Shown here: positions 7,990 through 17,143 of the stretch, in pieces
How positions within the stretch are numbered: position 1 is the stretch's first letter
How the letters are laid out: every line of letters starts with the position of its first letter
Assembly (NCBI GenBank): GCA_001314865.1
Contig: LJZR01000001.1
Location: forward strand, 186,001-250,000
Length of the DNA stretch: 64,000 bases
From: Phormidesmis priestleyi Ana
Lineage (GTDB): Bacteria > Cyanobacteriota > Cyanobacteriia > Phormidesmidales > Phormidesmidaceae
Direction of reading: 5' to 3'
Notes under the pieces: model-generated
The model's input: the letters and a program-made list of their open reading frames with translations, nothing else
What the model was told of the DNA's origin: nothing
The model's database searches: none
Translations under genes and position numbers: made by a program

Positions 7990-10014
7990 ATGGGTCACTC
8001 AACAGTACTAATAGTCGGCGGTGGCGTGATTGGATTGGCGGTCGCCTTAGAGCTGCGTCAGAGAGGAACTCAAGTCACCGTTTTGAGTCAGGACTATACC
8101 GCCGCCGCCGGACACGCAGCGGCTGGAATGCTAGCACCTAGCGCTGAAAAAATAGCGCCAGGGCCAATGGCCGAGCTGTGCTCACGCAGCCTAGATTTGT
8201 ATCCTGCCTGGATTGACAAGTTAGAAAAACTCACCGGGCAAGATAGCGGCTACTGGCCTTGTGGTATTTTGGCCCCTGTTTTAGCGGCAGAAGAAGTTAA
8301 AACAGAAACTGGTACGGTGCAGTTGAGTGCAGCTGCCGCCCATAGCTATCAGCCTGGGTTAAGCAACAGAGTAGTTAGCGCTGAGTTTTACCCCGACGAT
8401 GCGCAGATAGACAACCGCGCCTTAATGAAAATGCTCCAGTTGGCAGCGCAGGATTTAGGTGTAGAGGTTCAGTCAGGGGTGTGTGCCGAAGGCTTTGTGC
8501 AACGGCGAGGGCAGATTGTTGAACTGCGCACTTCAGTTGGCCCGCAGACTGCTGACCACTATATATTGGCCACTGGGGCATGGTCGGGTGAGTTGCTGCC
8601 CATTCCGGCGACCCCCTGCAAAGGGCAAATGCTATCGGTGCGGGTGCCCGCTGGCTATGGTCAGGTGCAGCCCTTGCAGCGCGTGCTGTATGGAGAAAAA
8701 GTATACATCGTACCTAGACGCGATGGCCGCATTGTAATTGGCGCAACCGTTGAAGATGTAGGCTTTGCCCCGCACAACACGCCCGCTGGTGTTGCTCAGC
8801 TTCTCAACGCTGCCGTAGAACTCTATCCCGTGCTTAAAACGTTTCCGATTGAGGAGTGCTGGTGGGGTTTTCGGCCTGCAACGCCCGATGAGCAACCCAT
8901 TCTTGGCGCAGGCCCTTGCGAAAACTTAACGCTGGCAACGGGACACCATCGCAACGGCATTTTACTGGCTCCGATCACCGCTCAGCTGATTGCCAATAAA
9001 CTAATGGCTAAGTCTGCTGAGCCAAGCGACTCTGATACGCTGCTATCAGCTTTTAGCTATCGGCGATTTACTGATTTTTCAACGCCTTATTCTCTCCCTT
9101 CTACGCCCAGTGCTTCTATGCAAATCCTTGATACGCCCTCGCTCACAAACCTTTCTCACCCTGAATCTAACAGCCTCTCTCATAACCCCTCTCACAATTC
9201 CTCTCACCAGCCTTCTCACCAGCCAGATGAGCTGGTGATTGCGGGCAAAACATTTACCTCTCGGCTGATGACGGGTACGGGTAAATTTAGCAGCCTAGAG
9301 ACGATGCGCCAGAGCTTTGCAGCGAGCGGTAGTGAAATTGTGACGGTCGCAGTACGCCGGGTGCAGACTAATGCGCCGGGTCATGAAGGACTCGCTGAAG
9401 CCATTGACTGGAGCAAAATTTGGATGCTGCCCAATACAGCGGGCTGCAAAAACGCAGAAGAGGCGATTCGGGTCGCTAGGCTAGGACGGGAAATGGCAAA
9501 GCTGCTAGGCCAGGAAGACAATAACTTTGTCAAGCTAGAGGTGATTCCGGATACGAAGTATTTACTGCCCGATCCGATTGATACACTCAAGGCCGCTGAA
9601 CAGCTGGTGAAGGAGGGGTTTGCAGTGCTGCCTTACATCAATGCTGACCCGCTGCTAGCCAAGCGACTAGAAGAAGTTGGCTGTGCCACTGTGATGCCGT
9701 TGGGCTCACCGATTGGCTCGGGGCAAGGCATTCGGAATGCGGCAAATATTGCGATTATTATTGAGAATGCGAATGTGCCAGTAGTGGTAGATGCCGGAAT
9801 TGGCTCGCCGAGTGAGGCGGCTTATGCTATGGAGCTAGGGGCCGATGCGCTGTTGGTGAATAGCGCGATCGCACTTGCCAAAGATCCGGTGGCAATGGGC
9901 ACTGCGATGGGAATGGCTGCCAAGGCCGGACGACTGGCCTACCAAGCGGGTCGGATTCCGGTAAAGGGCTATGCCAGCGCCAGCTCCCCAACCACTGGAA
10001 CCATTAATAGTTAA
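7990..10014 (+). CDS. thiO/thiG: Fused glycine oxidase ThiO / thiazole synthase ThiG
   Basis: This bifunctional enzyme makes the thiazole half of thiamine. The N-terminal module (about residues 1-360) is an FAD-dependent amine oxidase with the dinucleotide motif [18 protein letters not shown] near the start and a C-terminal ATGHHRNGI segment. ThiO oxidises glycine to the imine. The C-terminal module (about residues 415-674) is ThiG, with MTGTGKF, AVRRVQ and [11 protein letters not shown] (the lysine near residue 515 forms the Schiff base), a [10 protein letters not shown] phosphate loop and VDAGIGSPS. The fusion is known in cyanobacteria. The linker (about residues 375-412) is a Ser/His/Pro-rich stretch built from repeats. 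No TPP riboswitch is visible upstream. Confidence 0.95.
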   Translation: MGHSTVLIVGGGVIGLAVALELRQRGTQVTVLSQDYTAAAGHAAAGMLAPSAEKIAPGPMAELCSRSLDLYPAWIDKLEKLTGQDSGYWPCGILAPVLAAEEVKTETGTVQLSAAAAHSYQPGLSNRVVSAEFYPDDAQIDNRALMKMLQLAAQDLGVEVQSGVCAEGFVQRRGQIVELRTSVGPQTADHYILATGAWSGELLPIPATPCKGQMLSVRVPAGYGQVQPLQRVLYGEKVYIVPRRDGRIVIGATVEDVGFAPHNTPAGVAQLLNAAVELYPVLKTFPIEECWWGFRPATPDEQPILGAGPCENLTLATGHHRNGILLAPITAQLIANKLMAKSAEPSDSDTLLSAFSYRRFTDFSTPYSLPSTPSASMQILDTPSLTNLSHPESNSLSHNPSHNSSHQPSHQPDELVIAGKTFTSRLMTGTGKFSSLETMRQSFAASGSEIVTVAVRRVQTNAPGHEGLAEAIDWSKIWMLPNTAGCKNAEEAIRVARLGREMAKLLGQEDNNFVKLEVIPDTKYLLPDPIDTLKAAEQLVKEGFAVLPYINADPLLAKRLEEVGCATVMPLGSPIGSGQGIRNAANIAIIIENANVPVVVDAGIGSPSEAAYAMELGADALLVNSAIALAKDPVAMGTAMGMAAKAGRLAYQAGRIPVKGYASASSPTTGTINS

Positions 10015-10086
10015 CGTTTTAATAAGGTTTTAACGCATCGGCATCGTAGTGCTGAAAAATTTGGTCACTATTTCGTATGACAGAGA

Positions 10087-10106
10087 TTTCACAATTAACT
10101 GTGAAA
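10087..10106. promoter_or_regulatory. Inverted repeat upstream of psb34
   Basis: TTTCACA (10087-10093) and TGTGAAA (10100-10106) are perfect 7-bp arms separated by 6 bp, about 15 bp before the HLR1-like motif. It could be an operator or a small hairpin. The half-site order is the reverse of the usual CRP site. Confidence 0.4.
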
Positions 10107-10120
10107 AGGTTCATCAACTT

Positions 10121-10138
10121 GTTACAATGCTTAACATA
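10121..10138 (+). promoter_or_regulatory. HLR1-like RpaB binding site
   Basis: GTTACAATGCTTAACATA matches the cyanobacterial HLR1 consensus of two (G/T)TTACA(T/A)(T/A) half-sites spaced by 2 bp. The first half is perfect and the second has one mismatch. It lies 22 bp before the psb34 start and overlaps the likely -10 region. RpaB binding there is known to repress high-light genes in low light. Confidence 0.65.
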
Positions 10139-10160
10139 ACTAAGAAACAGGCCTAACCCT

Positions 10161-10331
10161 ATGCGCTACACAGAAGAAGAAAGCGGACTGCTAAACAATT
10201 TTGCAGTTGAGCCGAAGATGTACGAAGCTGAGCCTCCCACGGGTACTGAAAAGCGTAACTACATCATTTTGGGGAGCATGGCTGCTACCTTGGTCGTGGG
10301 CTTGTTTGTGGTTGCAGCAGCGGTTTCTTAA
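10161..10331 (+). CDS. psb34: Psb34 (Ssl1498-type photosystem II assembly protein, 56 aa)
   Basis: The protein begins MRYTEEESGLLNNFAVEPKM, continues through EAEPPTGTEKRNYIILG, and ends in one Ala/Val/Gly membrane helix (about residues 35-54). This N-terminal signature is typical of the Ssl1498 family, named Psb34 after its discovery in photosystem II assembly intermediates, where it competes with high-light-inducible proteins for binding at CP47. Length and topology match. The gene stands alone between an HLR1-like promoter element and a good terminator, so it is probably monocistronic and light-regulated. It is below the usual size cut-off for gene callers. Confidence 0.88.
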   Translation: MRYTEEESGLLNNFAVEPKMYEAEPPTGTEKRNYIILGSMAATLVVGLFVVAAAVS

Positions 10332-10433
10332 TCCTTTTTTCTCAAGTTAGCATTGCTGGCAGCTAGCTGCTCTCATATTGGAGACTCTCCTCTCTAGACA
10401 GGTCTGAGAATAGCTATTTGCAAGTTTTGATAA

Positions 10434-10465
10434 AAGAGTCTGCCGTGGGGCGGGCTCTTTTTTTT
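10434..10465 (+). terminator. Rho-independent terminator after psb34
   Basis: AAGAGTCTGC (10434-10443) pairs with GCGGGCTCTT (10450-10459), with two G-T wobbles and a 6-base loop, followed by an unbroken T-run to 10465. It is about 100 bp after the psb34 stop. Confidence 0.85.
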
Positions 10466-10515
10466 GCTCATGTACCAGACGCGATATGGTATCGAAAGGG
10501 ATAGATTTTTAGGCA

Positions 10516-12813
10516 ATGGCGATGGTGGCACGGTGGGTATCGGGTTCTACTCGTAGCGGTAAAACGGAGTATTTGATTGAGTTTGCTGGCGAAACTGGGG
10601 CTGAGCAACAGCAGCCGTTGCTGGCCTTTGCCGCAAATGGTGATAATCGCATTGTGCTGGCGAGTCGAATGATGGATCGATTGAGCGATCGCACAGCAAC
10701 CCTCACCACCACACCCGCAGGCTTTGTGCAAGACGAAGTGATCCTGTTTTGGCCGCTGCTGGTACAGGCGCTTGATTTGCAGGCGCAGTTTCCGCTCAAG
10801 CTACGGCCTGAAAATGAACAAGCCCTCGCCACTCAGCTTTGGAAACCTCGGCTAGAGGGCGGGACTTTGGCGGTAGAGGGCTGGCGTGAAGCTCGCATGG
10901 TTCGCCGAACACTTGATTTTTTGCAGCTGGCCTCTCAAGGCTGTATCCCAATTGAAGACATTCCGCTGATGCTTCAGGCAGGGATGCCGAGTGCGCTTGC
11001 GCCCAAAGCGCTGTGGGACACGGTTGGAGAAGCGCTGGTTGAATGGCAGAACTGGTGCTTGCAGCGTGGTCTGTTGACCTATGGGATTATGAGTGCGCTG
11101 TACTGGCGATACTTATTACCCATGCCTAAGTATCAATCTCAGCTGCTGGCTCGGTTTAGCGGGGTGCTGGCTGACGATGTTGATGAGTATCCAGCCCTGA
11201 TGTCGCCTTTGTTTTCAGTTTTTTTAGAGTCGGCGCGACCCTGCTTGTTTACCTACAATCCTCAAGGCAAAATACGGCTAGGGCTAGGCGCTGACCCAGA
11301 TGCTTTGCTGGCGATCGCAGCCCACTGTGAAAAAATAGAGAAAAAGATAGAAGAAAGAGTAGAAAAAATATCCGAAAAAGCAGCCGAAGAAACGCAGGAA
11401 ACCAAAGAAACGCAGGGAACTGACGTACTGCCGCAAAAATCATTAGGACACTGGGGCGATCGCTTTGTGCAGTGGGTAGAAGATCCGCTGGCCGTCCCAA
11501 GCTTACCTGAGCCCATTAAACTCATTCAGGAAACCTCGCGGGGTCACATGCTGCGAACCACAGCTGAGGCGATCGCCCGCGCTATTGCCACTGGGCAGGC
11601 AAAACCCTATGAAATCGCCGTCATTGGCCCTGGGTTAGACGCTATTGCCCGCTACAGTTTGATCGAAATTTTGAGCAGTCGGGGAATTGCGATTGAATCG
11701 CTCAATGATCAGAGGCCGCTGGTCAGCTCGCCGATGGTAAGGGCGCTGCTGGCCCTACTGGCGCTGGTATATCCGGGGTTAGGACGATTGGTCGATCGAG
11801 ATGCGATCGCTGAAATGCTCGTTGTCCTAAGTCAGAGTCTGTCACCCTTATCTGCGCCGCTTGCAGCACATGATTCAGCTTCAGCGCCCTGGTTTGATCT
11901 AATCTCTATTGACCCTGTACGAGCTGAACTCATCGCCGACAACTGCTTCGTGCCTGATATTGAAAATCCTCACTTGCTCCCGGCTGATACCTTCTCTCGG
12001 TGGGATCGACTAGGCCATCAGTCGGTTGCTGCCTACAATCGAATTCTCCAATGGGTCGAGGCGCAAAAGCAGCTACGCCAGCAGCGCCTAACCGCTAGCC
12101 CAGTAGTAACCATTGACCGAATTGTGCAAGACTTTTTGTGGCGCGGCAGCCGTTTGCCGTACGATCAGCTCGCCACGCTCAGAGAACTGATGGAAACCGC
12201 ACAGCACTTTTGGGAAGTTGAAGAAAGACTGCGCCTAGTAGACAAACAGATTGTTGATAAACAGATTGTTGATAAAACGGCAGACAAATCTCAAAGTGAT
12301 GTGGGCCGATTCATTCAGCTGCTGCTAAAAGGTACGGTATCGGCCAATCCCTATCCGGTTAAACCCCTTGCACCCGAACGGCAGGGCGTTACCCTTTCGA
12401 CCATTTATCAGTATCGGGCTCAGCGCCTGACTCACCGCTGGCAGTTTTGGCTAGATTCGGGCTCTCCCCTATGGGGAATGGGCGGCGGCGAACTATTTGG
12501 TGCGCCAATATTTTTGCAAAGTTGGACAGGGCGGCCAATGACGCTCGTAGAAACTGAAGAAGCCAACGAAGCGCAGCTAGGACGAACGCTACGAGATTTG
12601 CTCGGCAGAGCAACCGAGCGCGTTTTTCTATGCCATAGTGAGCTGGCGCTGACGGGCCAAGAGCAAATGGGGCCGTTGATTTCGCTGGTGAGTGCGGCTC
12701 AACCAGCAGACGACTTATTGTTGGACCCTGAAAAAAGTGCTAATGAAGAGAGTGCTAATAAAGAAAGTGCTAATGAAGAGAGTGCTCGTACGATATTGAC
12801 CTCTGCTGAGTAG
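10516..12813 (+). CDS. UvrD/AddB-like P-loop protein, probable recombination/repair function
   Basis: The N-terminus has a clear Walker A loop (GSTRSGKTEY, about residues 10-19), and a Walker B-like LADDVDEYP lies near residue 220. Length (765 aa) and layout resemble inactivated or divergent superfamily I helicases such as AddB/RecB-type proteins. Cyanobacterial homologues are, from memory, often labelled as recombinase-family proteins. I do not see a complete set of helicase motifs, so unwinding activity is uncertain. Two 15-bp arrays insert repeats: VDKQI units at 12241-12270 and SANEE units at the extreme C-terminus (12736-12786). An acidic/Lys-rich insertion lies at about residues 272-300. 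No partner helicase gene is adjacent. Confidence 0.6.
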   Translation: MAMVARWVSGSTRSGKTEYLIEFAGETGAEQQQPLLAFAANGDNRIVLASRMMDRLSDRTATLTTTPAGFVQDEVILFWPLLVQALDLQAQFPLKLRPENEQALATQLWKPRLEGGTLAVEGWREARMVRRTLDFLQLASQGCIPIEDIPLMLQAGMPSALAPKALWDTVGEALVEWQNWCLQRGLLTYGIMSALYWRYLLPMPKYQSQLLARFSGVLADDVDEYPALMSPLFSVFLESARPCLFTYNPQGKIRLGLGADPDALLAIAAHCEKIEKKIEERVEKISEKAAEETQETKETQGTDVLPQKSLGHWGDRFVQWVEDPLAVPSLPEPIKLIQETSRGHMLRTTAEAIARAIATGQAKPYEIAVIGPGLDAIARYSLIEILSSRGIAIESLNDQRPLVSSPMVRALLALLALVYPGLGRLVDRDAIAEMLVVLSQSLSPLSAPLAAHDSASAPWFDLISIDPVRAELIADNCFVPDIENPHLLPADTFSRWDRLGHQSVAAYNRILQWVEAQKQLRQQRLTASPVVTIDRIVQDFLWRGSRLPYDQLATLRELMETAQHFWEVEERLRLVDKQIVDKQIVDKTADKSQSDVGRFIQLLLKGTVSANPYPVKPLAPERQGVTLSTIYQYRAQRLTHRWQFWLDSGSPLWGMGGGELFGAPIFLQSWTGRPMTLVETEEANEAQLGRTLRDLLGRATERVFLCHSELALTGQEQMGPLISLVSAAQPADDLLLDPEKSANEESANKESANEESARTILTSAE
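12241..12276. repeat. 15-bp tandem duplication in the UvrD/AddB-like gene
   Basis: GATAAACAGATTGTT and its near copy lie side by side (12241-12255, 12256-12270), followed by a third partial copy. They encode D-K-Q-I-V units. Confidence 0.85.
12736..12788. repeat. 15-bp tandem array at the 3' end of the UvrD/AddB-like gene
   Basis: AGTGCTAATGAAGAG is repeated three times with two substitutions, plus a partial copy. It encodes S-A-N-E-E units about ten codons before the stop. Just past the stop, a further short TAGAGTAGCTG-type repeat appears. Confidence 0.9.
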
Positions 12814-13020
12814 AGTAGCTGTAGAGTAGCTATTGTTATCAGCAGACATTAATAATGACTTGATCGCGGTGCCTACCCTATGACATTGGACAACCGATTC
12901 ATAGAGATGATGAAGTATTTCACTGGTTGGCATTTGGGCTCACACCCACCAAGGCTGTTGATTTGTTCTTGGATCTATTTCAATCGCGACATTGCGGCAG
13001 TTTTTGGTCACAGGACACAG

Positions 13021-13060
13021 CTTTAAGGGGCTTTAAGGGGCTTTAAGGGGCTTTAAGAGG
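13021..13060. repeat. 10-bp tandem array, 4 copies, intergenic
   Basis: CTTTAAGGGG is repeated four times (the last with one change) in the roughly 290-bp spacer between two convergent genes. The rest of that spacer shows no gene. Confidence 0.95.
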
Positions 13061-13106
13061 CTGGCTGTGGCCTATAAAGTGCTTGAAGGTTGTGCCTGAA
13101 AATTAT

Positions 13107-15593
13107 TTACGAGACGCTCCCACGGCCCGATTCCTCGTCATGAAGCAGTGTTGACTCGAATTTACTACAAACCAACTGAGTTGGCGACCAAGACGAAAAC
13201 CAGTAGTGATCTTGGCTAACGGCTAATGGAAGTGGTTTGTCTGAAGGGTTGTGTGGATGCTGATTTGATGAATCTGGGCTTTGAAAATGAACCACTGCAA
13301 TGTTGTTGATTCCGACCACTTCTCTGCCTTCTTGAAACCAGCGAGTCTGCCAAAACTTGAGCCGATGAAGCAATGAATACTGCGACTTGGCGGTAGGCGA
13401 CGGCACTAGCTCAGCGATCGCAGTGGTGATATTCACAGGCCGCGATCGCTGACGCTTCAGCCAAGTTATTTGGCACTGCCAGTCGGGCGATCGCATCTGG
13501 GAAGATGGTCTGGTAGAAGGCTTAGAAGAAGGCTTAGAAGAAGGCTTAGAAGAAGGCTTAGAAGATGATTTGGCAGAAGGCGATCGCTCCTCCAAATCAG
13601 GCGGCGAGAAATACCCTATCCACTCACGGGGTCTTTCCGGTAACAACCATTCTTTTAAGCGAGTGTGCAGTATTTGAGTTAATAGCTCTTCGTTTTTGAT
13701 AGCGCTAGAAGTTAACTGCACTAACGTAGACTGCTTCCCCGACCTTAAATTTTGGTAGCGCGCTTGAATAGCAGAACTGTAATGAATATCGCCCGAAAGC
13801 ACAATTACCTCCTGCCGATGTTGCAACAGAGTGGTCAACAGCATCGCCAGCGCTTCGTTGTTTAAATTCCAAGAATCGCCTACATCTGCGGCAAAGGTTT
13901 TACGCCGGTCGAGATACCACTGCTGAATCCAATCCAGGGCTCTCATACCAAAAACATTGGTCGGTGCCACCACAAAGGTGGCGTAGTTTGAGTTGTCGTT
14001 TGAGCCGTTAACGGGCTGAGAAAGTGGCTCAGTGAGCTGTTGAGTAAACGCGGAGGGACTGAGCAGCATCGGCGGCGCAATCGGTGAGCGAGTGGTCGGG
14101 TAGCCTCGCTGAGTACGGGTATCGAGCACAATTACTTCGTGGCAGGCGCTGCGGATAATGTAGTGCCAAGTGAGCGAGGGCTGAGCGCGTTTCAGCACCC
14201 AGACTGTTTCATTGTCTTGAACGAACTGAGGTAAGTCTGTATGCGGATCAATCGTGGGAAGCCCTAGATAGGTTGCGATCGCGCCTTCCGCTTTGTGATC
14301 CTGACCAGCCGAATGCGACCATTGCTGCACCGCCAACAGCAGCGCCGCGCCTGTTTCACCCGGTTCAAACTGTTGAGGCGTATTGCCCCAAGCTTGAAAA
14401 ACGGCATAGCTCAGCAGAGCATTTTGAACAGTCCGACGACCTAGCGGTCGGCCCAACACGCGCAAACACCATTCCTCATTTAGGTTCCAGTCATCGCTAA
14501 CATCATGGTCGTCAAAAATGGTGTAAGTCGAGATATTGGCCAGCAAACGCCGCACTTTCCAGAGTGTGTACAAAAACTGTTCCATTTGTCGCCGGTCTTT
14601 ATTCCACTGGCGAATAGCTTTGCGATCCTGAGTAATTTCATGACCCATGGGCAAATGGAGCGGCCAACAGGCGGGCGAATAGGCGAGCAAGTAAGACGCA
14701 CAGTACTCGCCAAAGCTAAATAAATGACTCGTTGTGCGATCGCGCTTATTGTTCAATCCAGCAGTGAGCCCCGCTTGCCGAATGGAAAAATCTGCCTGCT
14801 GGTCAGCGGGCAGATTTTTCGGTTGAATCTTTTGAGTACCAGCCTTTTGAGCAGCCGTGCTGCTGGCATACTGTTGTTCTATTGGTTCTATCGGCAGGGG
14901 CTCTTCCCAGCCCAGCAAGGTGTCACCTAGCGCAGAAGCTAACCACAATAGCGGATCAGCCACATCGTCGCCGTAAATTTGATCACCGGTTAAAAATAGC
15001 TGATGAGGGCGGAGATGAGATGCGCTAGCGGTCTCTGTAATCAAAGCGTCTAAAATAGGCAGCGTATCAAATCCAGCGCCGTGGGGCTTACGACAAGATC
15101 CATGGGCTATTTTCAAATGCTTGAGCTGGGTAGGCGGCAAAACAAAAGTGGGCTTTTGGTGAGCGAAGTAGCTAATTGTTTCAGCAGAACGATCGGTTGC
15201 CCCAGAGCGATTGGGATAAGCTAGCGCCGCCGCAAGTGAATAGGGTTTGTCAGCCGTGAACTGAAGATCATAGGCGTAGATGCACTCTGACTTTAAAGGC
15301 GCCTCCTGACTAGCAGCCGATTCAGATTTGGGCGCGCGAGCGGTAACAGCAACCACATGAAGATACTTGCCGAGCGCTGTGGTGGTTCGGCTACCTTGCA
15401 ACAAGCAACGGTCAATGCGATCGCCTTCTGCCTGCGTCTGGAAAACCTGTAGCCTGACATGAGCCCTCTGCTTAAGCGCAACCCACACGGTGACTTGATC
15501 AGCTTCGGTACGCCGCAGTATTGGCCCAGCCAGTAGTAGCGGTAGCCCCTGTAGCGCATCTTCTCCAGCGAGGTATTCCCTGAGGTATTCCAT
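13107..15593 (-). CDS. PhoD-like metallophosphatase
   Basis: This is a calcineurin-like phosphoesterase of the PhoD type. Metal-ligand motifs are visible in order: HGSCRKP, FLTGDQIYGDDVADPLLW, TYTIFDDHDVSDDWNLN and VIVLSGDIHYSSA. The N-terminal about 150 residues form the beta-rich PhoD N-domain (TEADQVTVWVALKQRAHVRL). No Tat or Sec signal peptide is visible, unlike secreted PhoD, so the enzyme may be intracellular. Its substrate is unknown. The start is taken as ATG 15593; a GTG at 15626 in frame is possible. The C-terminal part carries an S-K-P-S repeat from the 12-bp array at 13516-13563. At over 820 aa it is longer than typical PhoD. Confidence 0.85.
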   Translation of the reverse strand: MEYLREYLAGEDALQGLPLLLAGPILRRTEADQVTVWVALKQRAHVRLQVFQTQAEGDRIDRCLLQGSRTTTALGKYLHVVAVTARAPKSESAASQEAPLKSECIYAYDLQFTADKPYSLAAALAYPNRSGATDRSAETISYFAHQKPTFVLPPTQLKHLKIAHGSCRKPHGAGFDTLPILDALITETASASHLRPHQLFLTGDQIYGDDVADPLLWLASALGDTLLGWEEPLPIEPIEQQYASSTAAQKAGTQKIQPKNLPADQQADFSIRQAGLTAGLNNKRDRTTSHLFSFGEYCASYLLAYSPACWPLHLPMGHEITQDRKAIRQWNKDRRQMEQFLYTLWKVRRLLANISTYTIFDDHDVSDDWNLNEEWCLRVLGRPLGRRTVQNALLSYAVFQAWGNTPQQFEPGETGAALLLAVQQWSHSAGQDHKAEGAIATYLGLPTIDPHTDLPQFVQDNETVWVLKRAQPSLTWHYIIRSACHEVIVLDTRTQRGYPTTRSPIAPPMLLSPSAFTQQLTEPLSQPVNGSNDNSNYATFVVAPTNVFGMRALDWIQQWYLDRRKTFAADVGDSWNLNNEALAMLLTTLLQHRQEVIVLSGDIHYSSAIQARYQNLRSGKQSTLVQLTSSAIKNEELLTQILHTRLKEWLLPERPREWIGYFSPPDLEERSPSAKSSSKPSSKPSSKPSSKPSTRPSSQMRSPDWQCQITWLKRQRSRPVNITTAIAELVPSPTAKSQYSLLHRLKFWQTRWFQEGREVVGINNIAVVHFQSPDSSNQHPHNPSDKPLPLAVSQDHYWFSSWSPTQLVCSKFESTLLHDEESGRGSVS
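13516..13563. repeat. 12-bp tandem array, 4 copies, in the PhoD-like gene
   Basis: GAAGGCTTAGAA is repeated four times without change and encodes Ser-Lys-Pro-Ser units on the minus strand. Confidence 0.95.
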
Positions 15594-15710
15594 GGTGTTG
15601 GTAAGAAAAGTTGGCGGATATCGCACCGTGATATTCTAATGCTTTTTACCGCAACCTTTTGGCCATACCAAGGACTGTAGCTAGGCACCGCGCTTACGAT
15701 ACTTAACGCC

Positions 15711-15948
15711 TCATCGATCCGATCGGTAGGCGCGCTGTTGCAGGTTGATATAGGTCGTGGCGGCAGCGGCCACTGACAGGACGACAAATGCGAACATCAA
15801 CCGAATGGCGGCAGCAAAACCCCAAAAGTCGCTGCTTCTGCCAGTGGATCTGCCAGGAGATCTGCCAGGAGATCTGCCAGGAGATCTGTTAGAGGATCTG
15901 TTAGAGGACTTGTTAGAGGACTTGTTAGTAGATTGGAGAGATTGGGGG
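15711..15948 (-). pseudogene. Decayed or start-less small membrane protein
   Basis: A minus-strand frame runs from just after a TAA near 15949 to a TGA at 15711-15713. Its last part reads DFWGFAAAIRLMFAFVVLSV followed by an Ala/Thr-rich stretch and a Gln/Arg tail, a convincing membrane helix with a positively charged end. The part before it is S-N-K/S-P-G-R repeat translated from the 12-bp array. No ATG, GTG or TTG lies at a sensible place before the helix (only a TTG-ATG pair inside it, ATG at 15797). The array may have replaced or displaced the original start. It could instead be a short protein starting at 15797 (28 aa). Confidence 0.35.
15847..15930. repeat. 12-bp tandem array, 7 copies in three variants
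   Basis: Three units of GATCTGCCAGGA are followed by two of GATCTGTTAGAG and two of GACTTGTTAGAG type. The grouped variants suggest stepwise expansion. The array lies in the upstream part of the decayed small-membrane-protein frame. Confidence 0.95.
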
Positions 15949-16064
15949 GATTAAGAAACCGAGAGCTGATAATGCAGCTAGTGACACCGCCCGAGGCTTG
16001 TCCTGCTTGAGAGCAGGGCAATAGCGGAGAATGACAATCAGCAAGTCTCCTAAAAAACAATTAA

Positions 16065-16394
16065 AAAATAGGTGGACGAAACGGGCTAAAGAAACCAATT
16101 CAATCCACTTGCAGAAGTTACATCAGTCAGGCTAGAGATATTCAATTGTTGGCGAATAGGCTCAATTTACCTACCACAAAAATTTCTCGGCTGATCGAAG
16201 AACTCCAGCAAAACGATCAGTTTCCGTTTTCACGCGCAGAAGCCTGCTGTCAGACAAGATATAACGCTCACTTTGCCGAGCACTACGTTCACCTAGAATC
16301 CTTATACTCACAAAATTTTAGAGCGGTTGAACGACTTGCCTCAGGGCAGCAGCAGCAGCAAAATCAAAAATATTATCGTCACAGACATCTTTAG
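16065..16394 (+). pseudogene. Open frame without ATG, possible gene remnant
   Basis: The plus-strand frame is open from 16065 to TAA 16392-16394. A candidate TTG start lies at 16146. The translation includes LLANRLNLPTTKISRLIEEL, which looks like a helix-turn-helix-type segment, then a His/Tyr/Cys-containing stretch and a poly-Gln end. I recognise no family, and no ribosome site is convincing. It may be a relic, or coincidence. Confidence 0.25.
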
Positions 16395-17143
16395 CATCGT
16401 AAGAGGTGAAACGGGGGTTTTGCCCCAGATATTCTAAGTTGACGATGACAGGGTTTGAGCGTAGAAAGATGATTTTCGCGGCCATAGCCATATGTAATTA
16501 AGTAGCCGTACTGGATTTTGGTAGCAGATGGGGCAGCACGCAAAGCCGTTTGAAGCAAAAGTGAGCGCAGTCGCTTAAATAAAAATATGGATGAAAATAT
16601 GGGCGAAACCTATAGATAACGAAAGAAAATAGGGTACAAATAGACTGAGATTTTCTAATCAACTAATTTAAATGTGTTGAAGGAAGGTTGAGAGAACTGA
16701 CAGCAGGCAATTAATGGCCTTTCCCTAGCTTTTAATGGCTTTCTAACGGGGCCTCTCTACTGCCCGTTTACACTTTTCCATAGCCAGTCTCACAGCTACT
16801 TCCACCGCGTACTTAAGGTAACTTGTCAGAGGATTTTTGTTTTTTTAAAGGATTTATCTTGACGAATGTCACCTACGTTGCTCTAATTTGACTACTCATT
16901 CGGTAGATTCGATAAATTTCAGTCTTTTTACCGACTTTTAATCGTTGATATAGAATGTTTTGACCATATGACCAGAGCATCTAATTACCAGAGCTGATCA
17001 CCCGACCATCTGATCACTATGCTGATCATCACTATCTGATCAAAGGTGCGTACCGTAAAATTAGCGAATAGGTTCACCTTAAGAGGCCTGCCCTCAAAAT
17101 TTTTAAGTTATTCAAACTAGAAACTAAGCGACTACCCCCTCCT
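16395..17143. other. Gene-poor spacer, about 750 bp
   Basis: No reading frame of 60 codons or more is present. It holds a GGGG/CCCC hairpin near 16412-16427, a second hairpin AACGGG (16745-16750) / CCCGTT (16763-16768) followed by a short T-rich stretch, and four TGATCA palindromes at 16995-17042. A small RNA ending at about 16770 is possible but unsupported. The 3' end should contain the promoter of the 17144 gene. Confidence 0.4.
16995..17042. repeat. Cluster of four TGATCA palindromes
   Basis: TGATCA occurs at 16995-17000, 17011-17016, 17023-17028 and 17037-17042, spaced 16, 12 and 14 bp apart. The cluster lies about 100 bp before the start of the 17144 gene. Confidence 0.85.

Noticed and set aside
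8632..8895. Minus-strand frame inside thiOG
   Set aside because: It lies wholly within a highly conserved coding region on the other strand and has no homologue-like features.
15757..15954. Plus-strand 65-codon frame with L-P-G-D/L-L-E-D repeats
   Set aside because: It also consists mostly of the array and overlaps the decayed minus-strand frame. No ribosome site.
15797..16060. Minus-strand 87-codon frame with L-T-D/L-A-D repeats
   Set aside because: It is mostly translation of the 12-bp array. The frame next to it contains a more convincing membrane segment.
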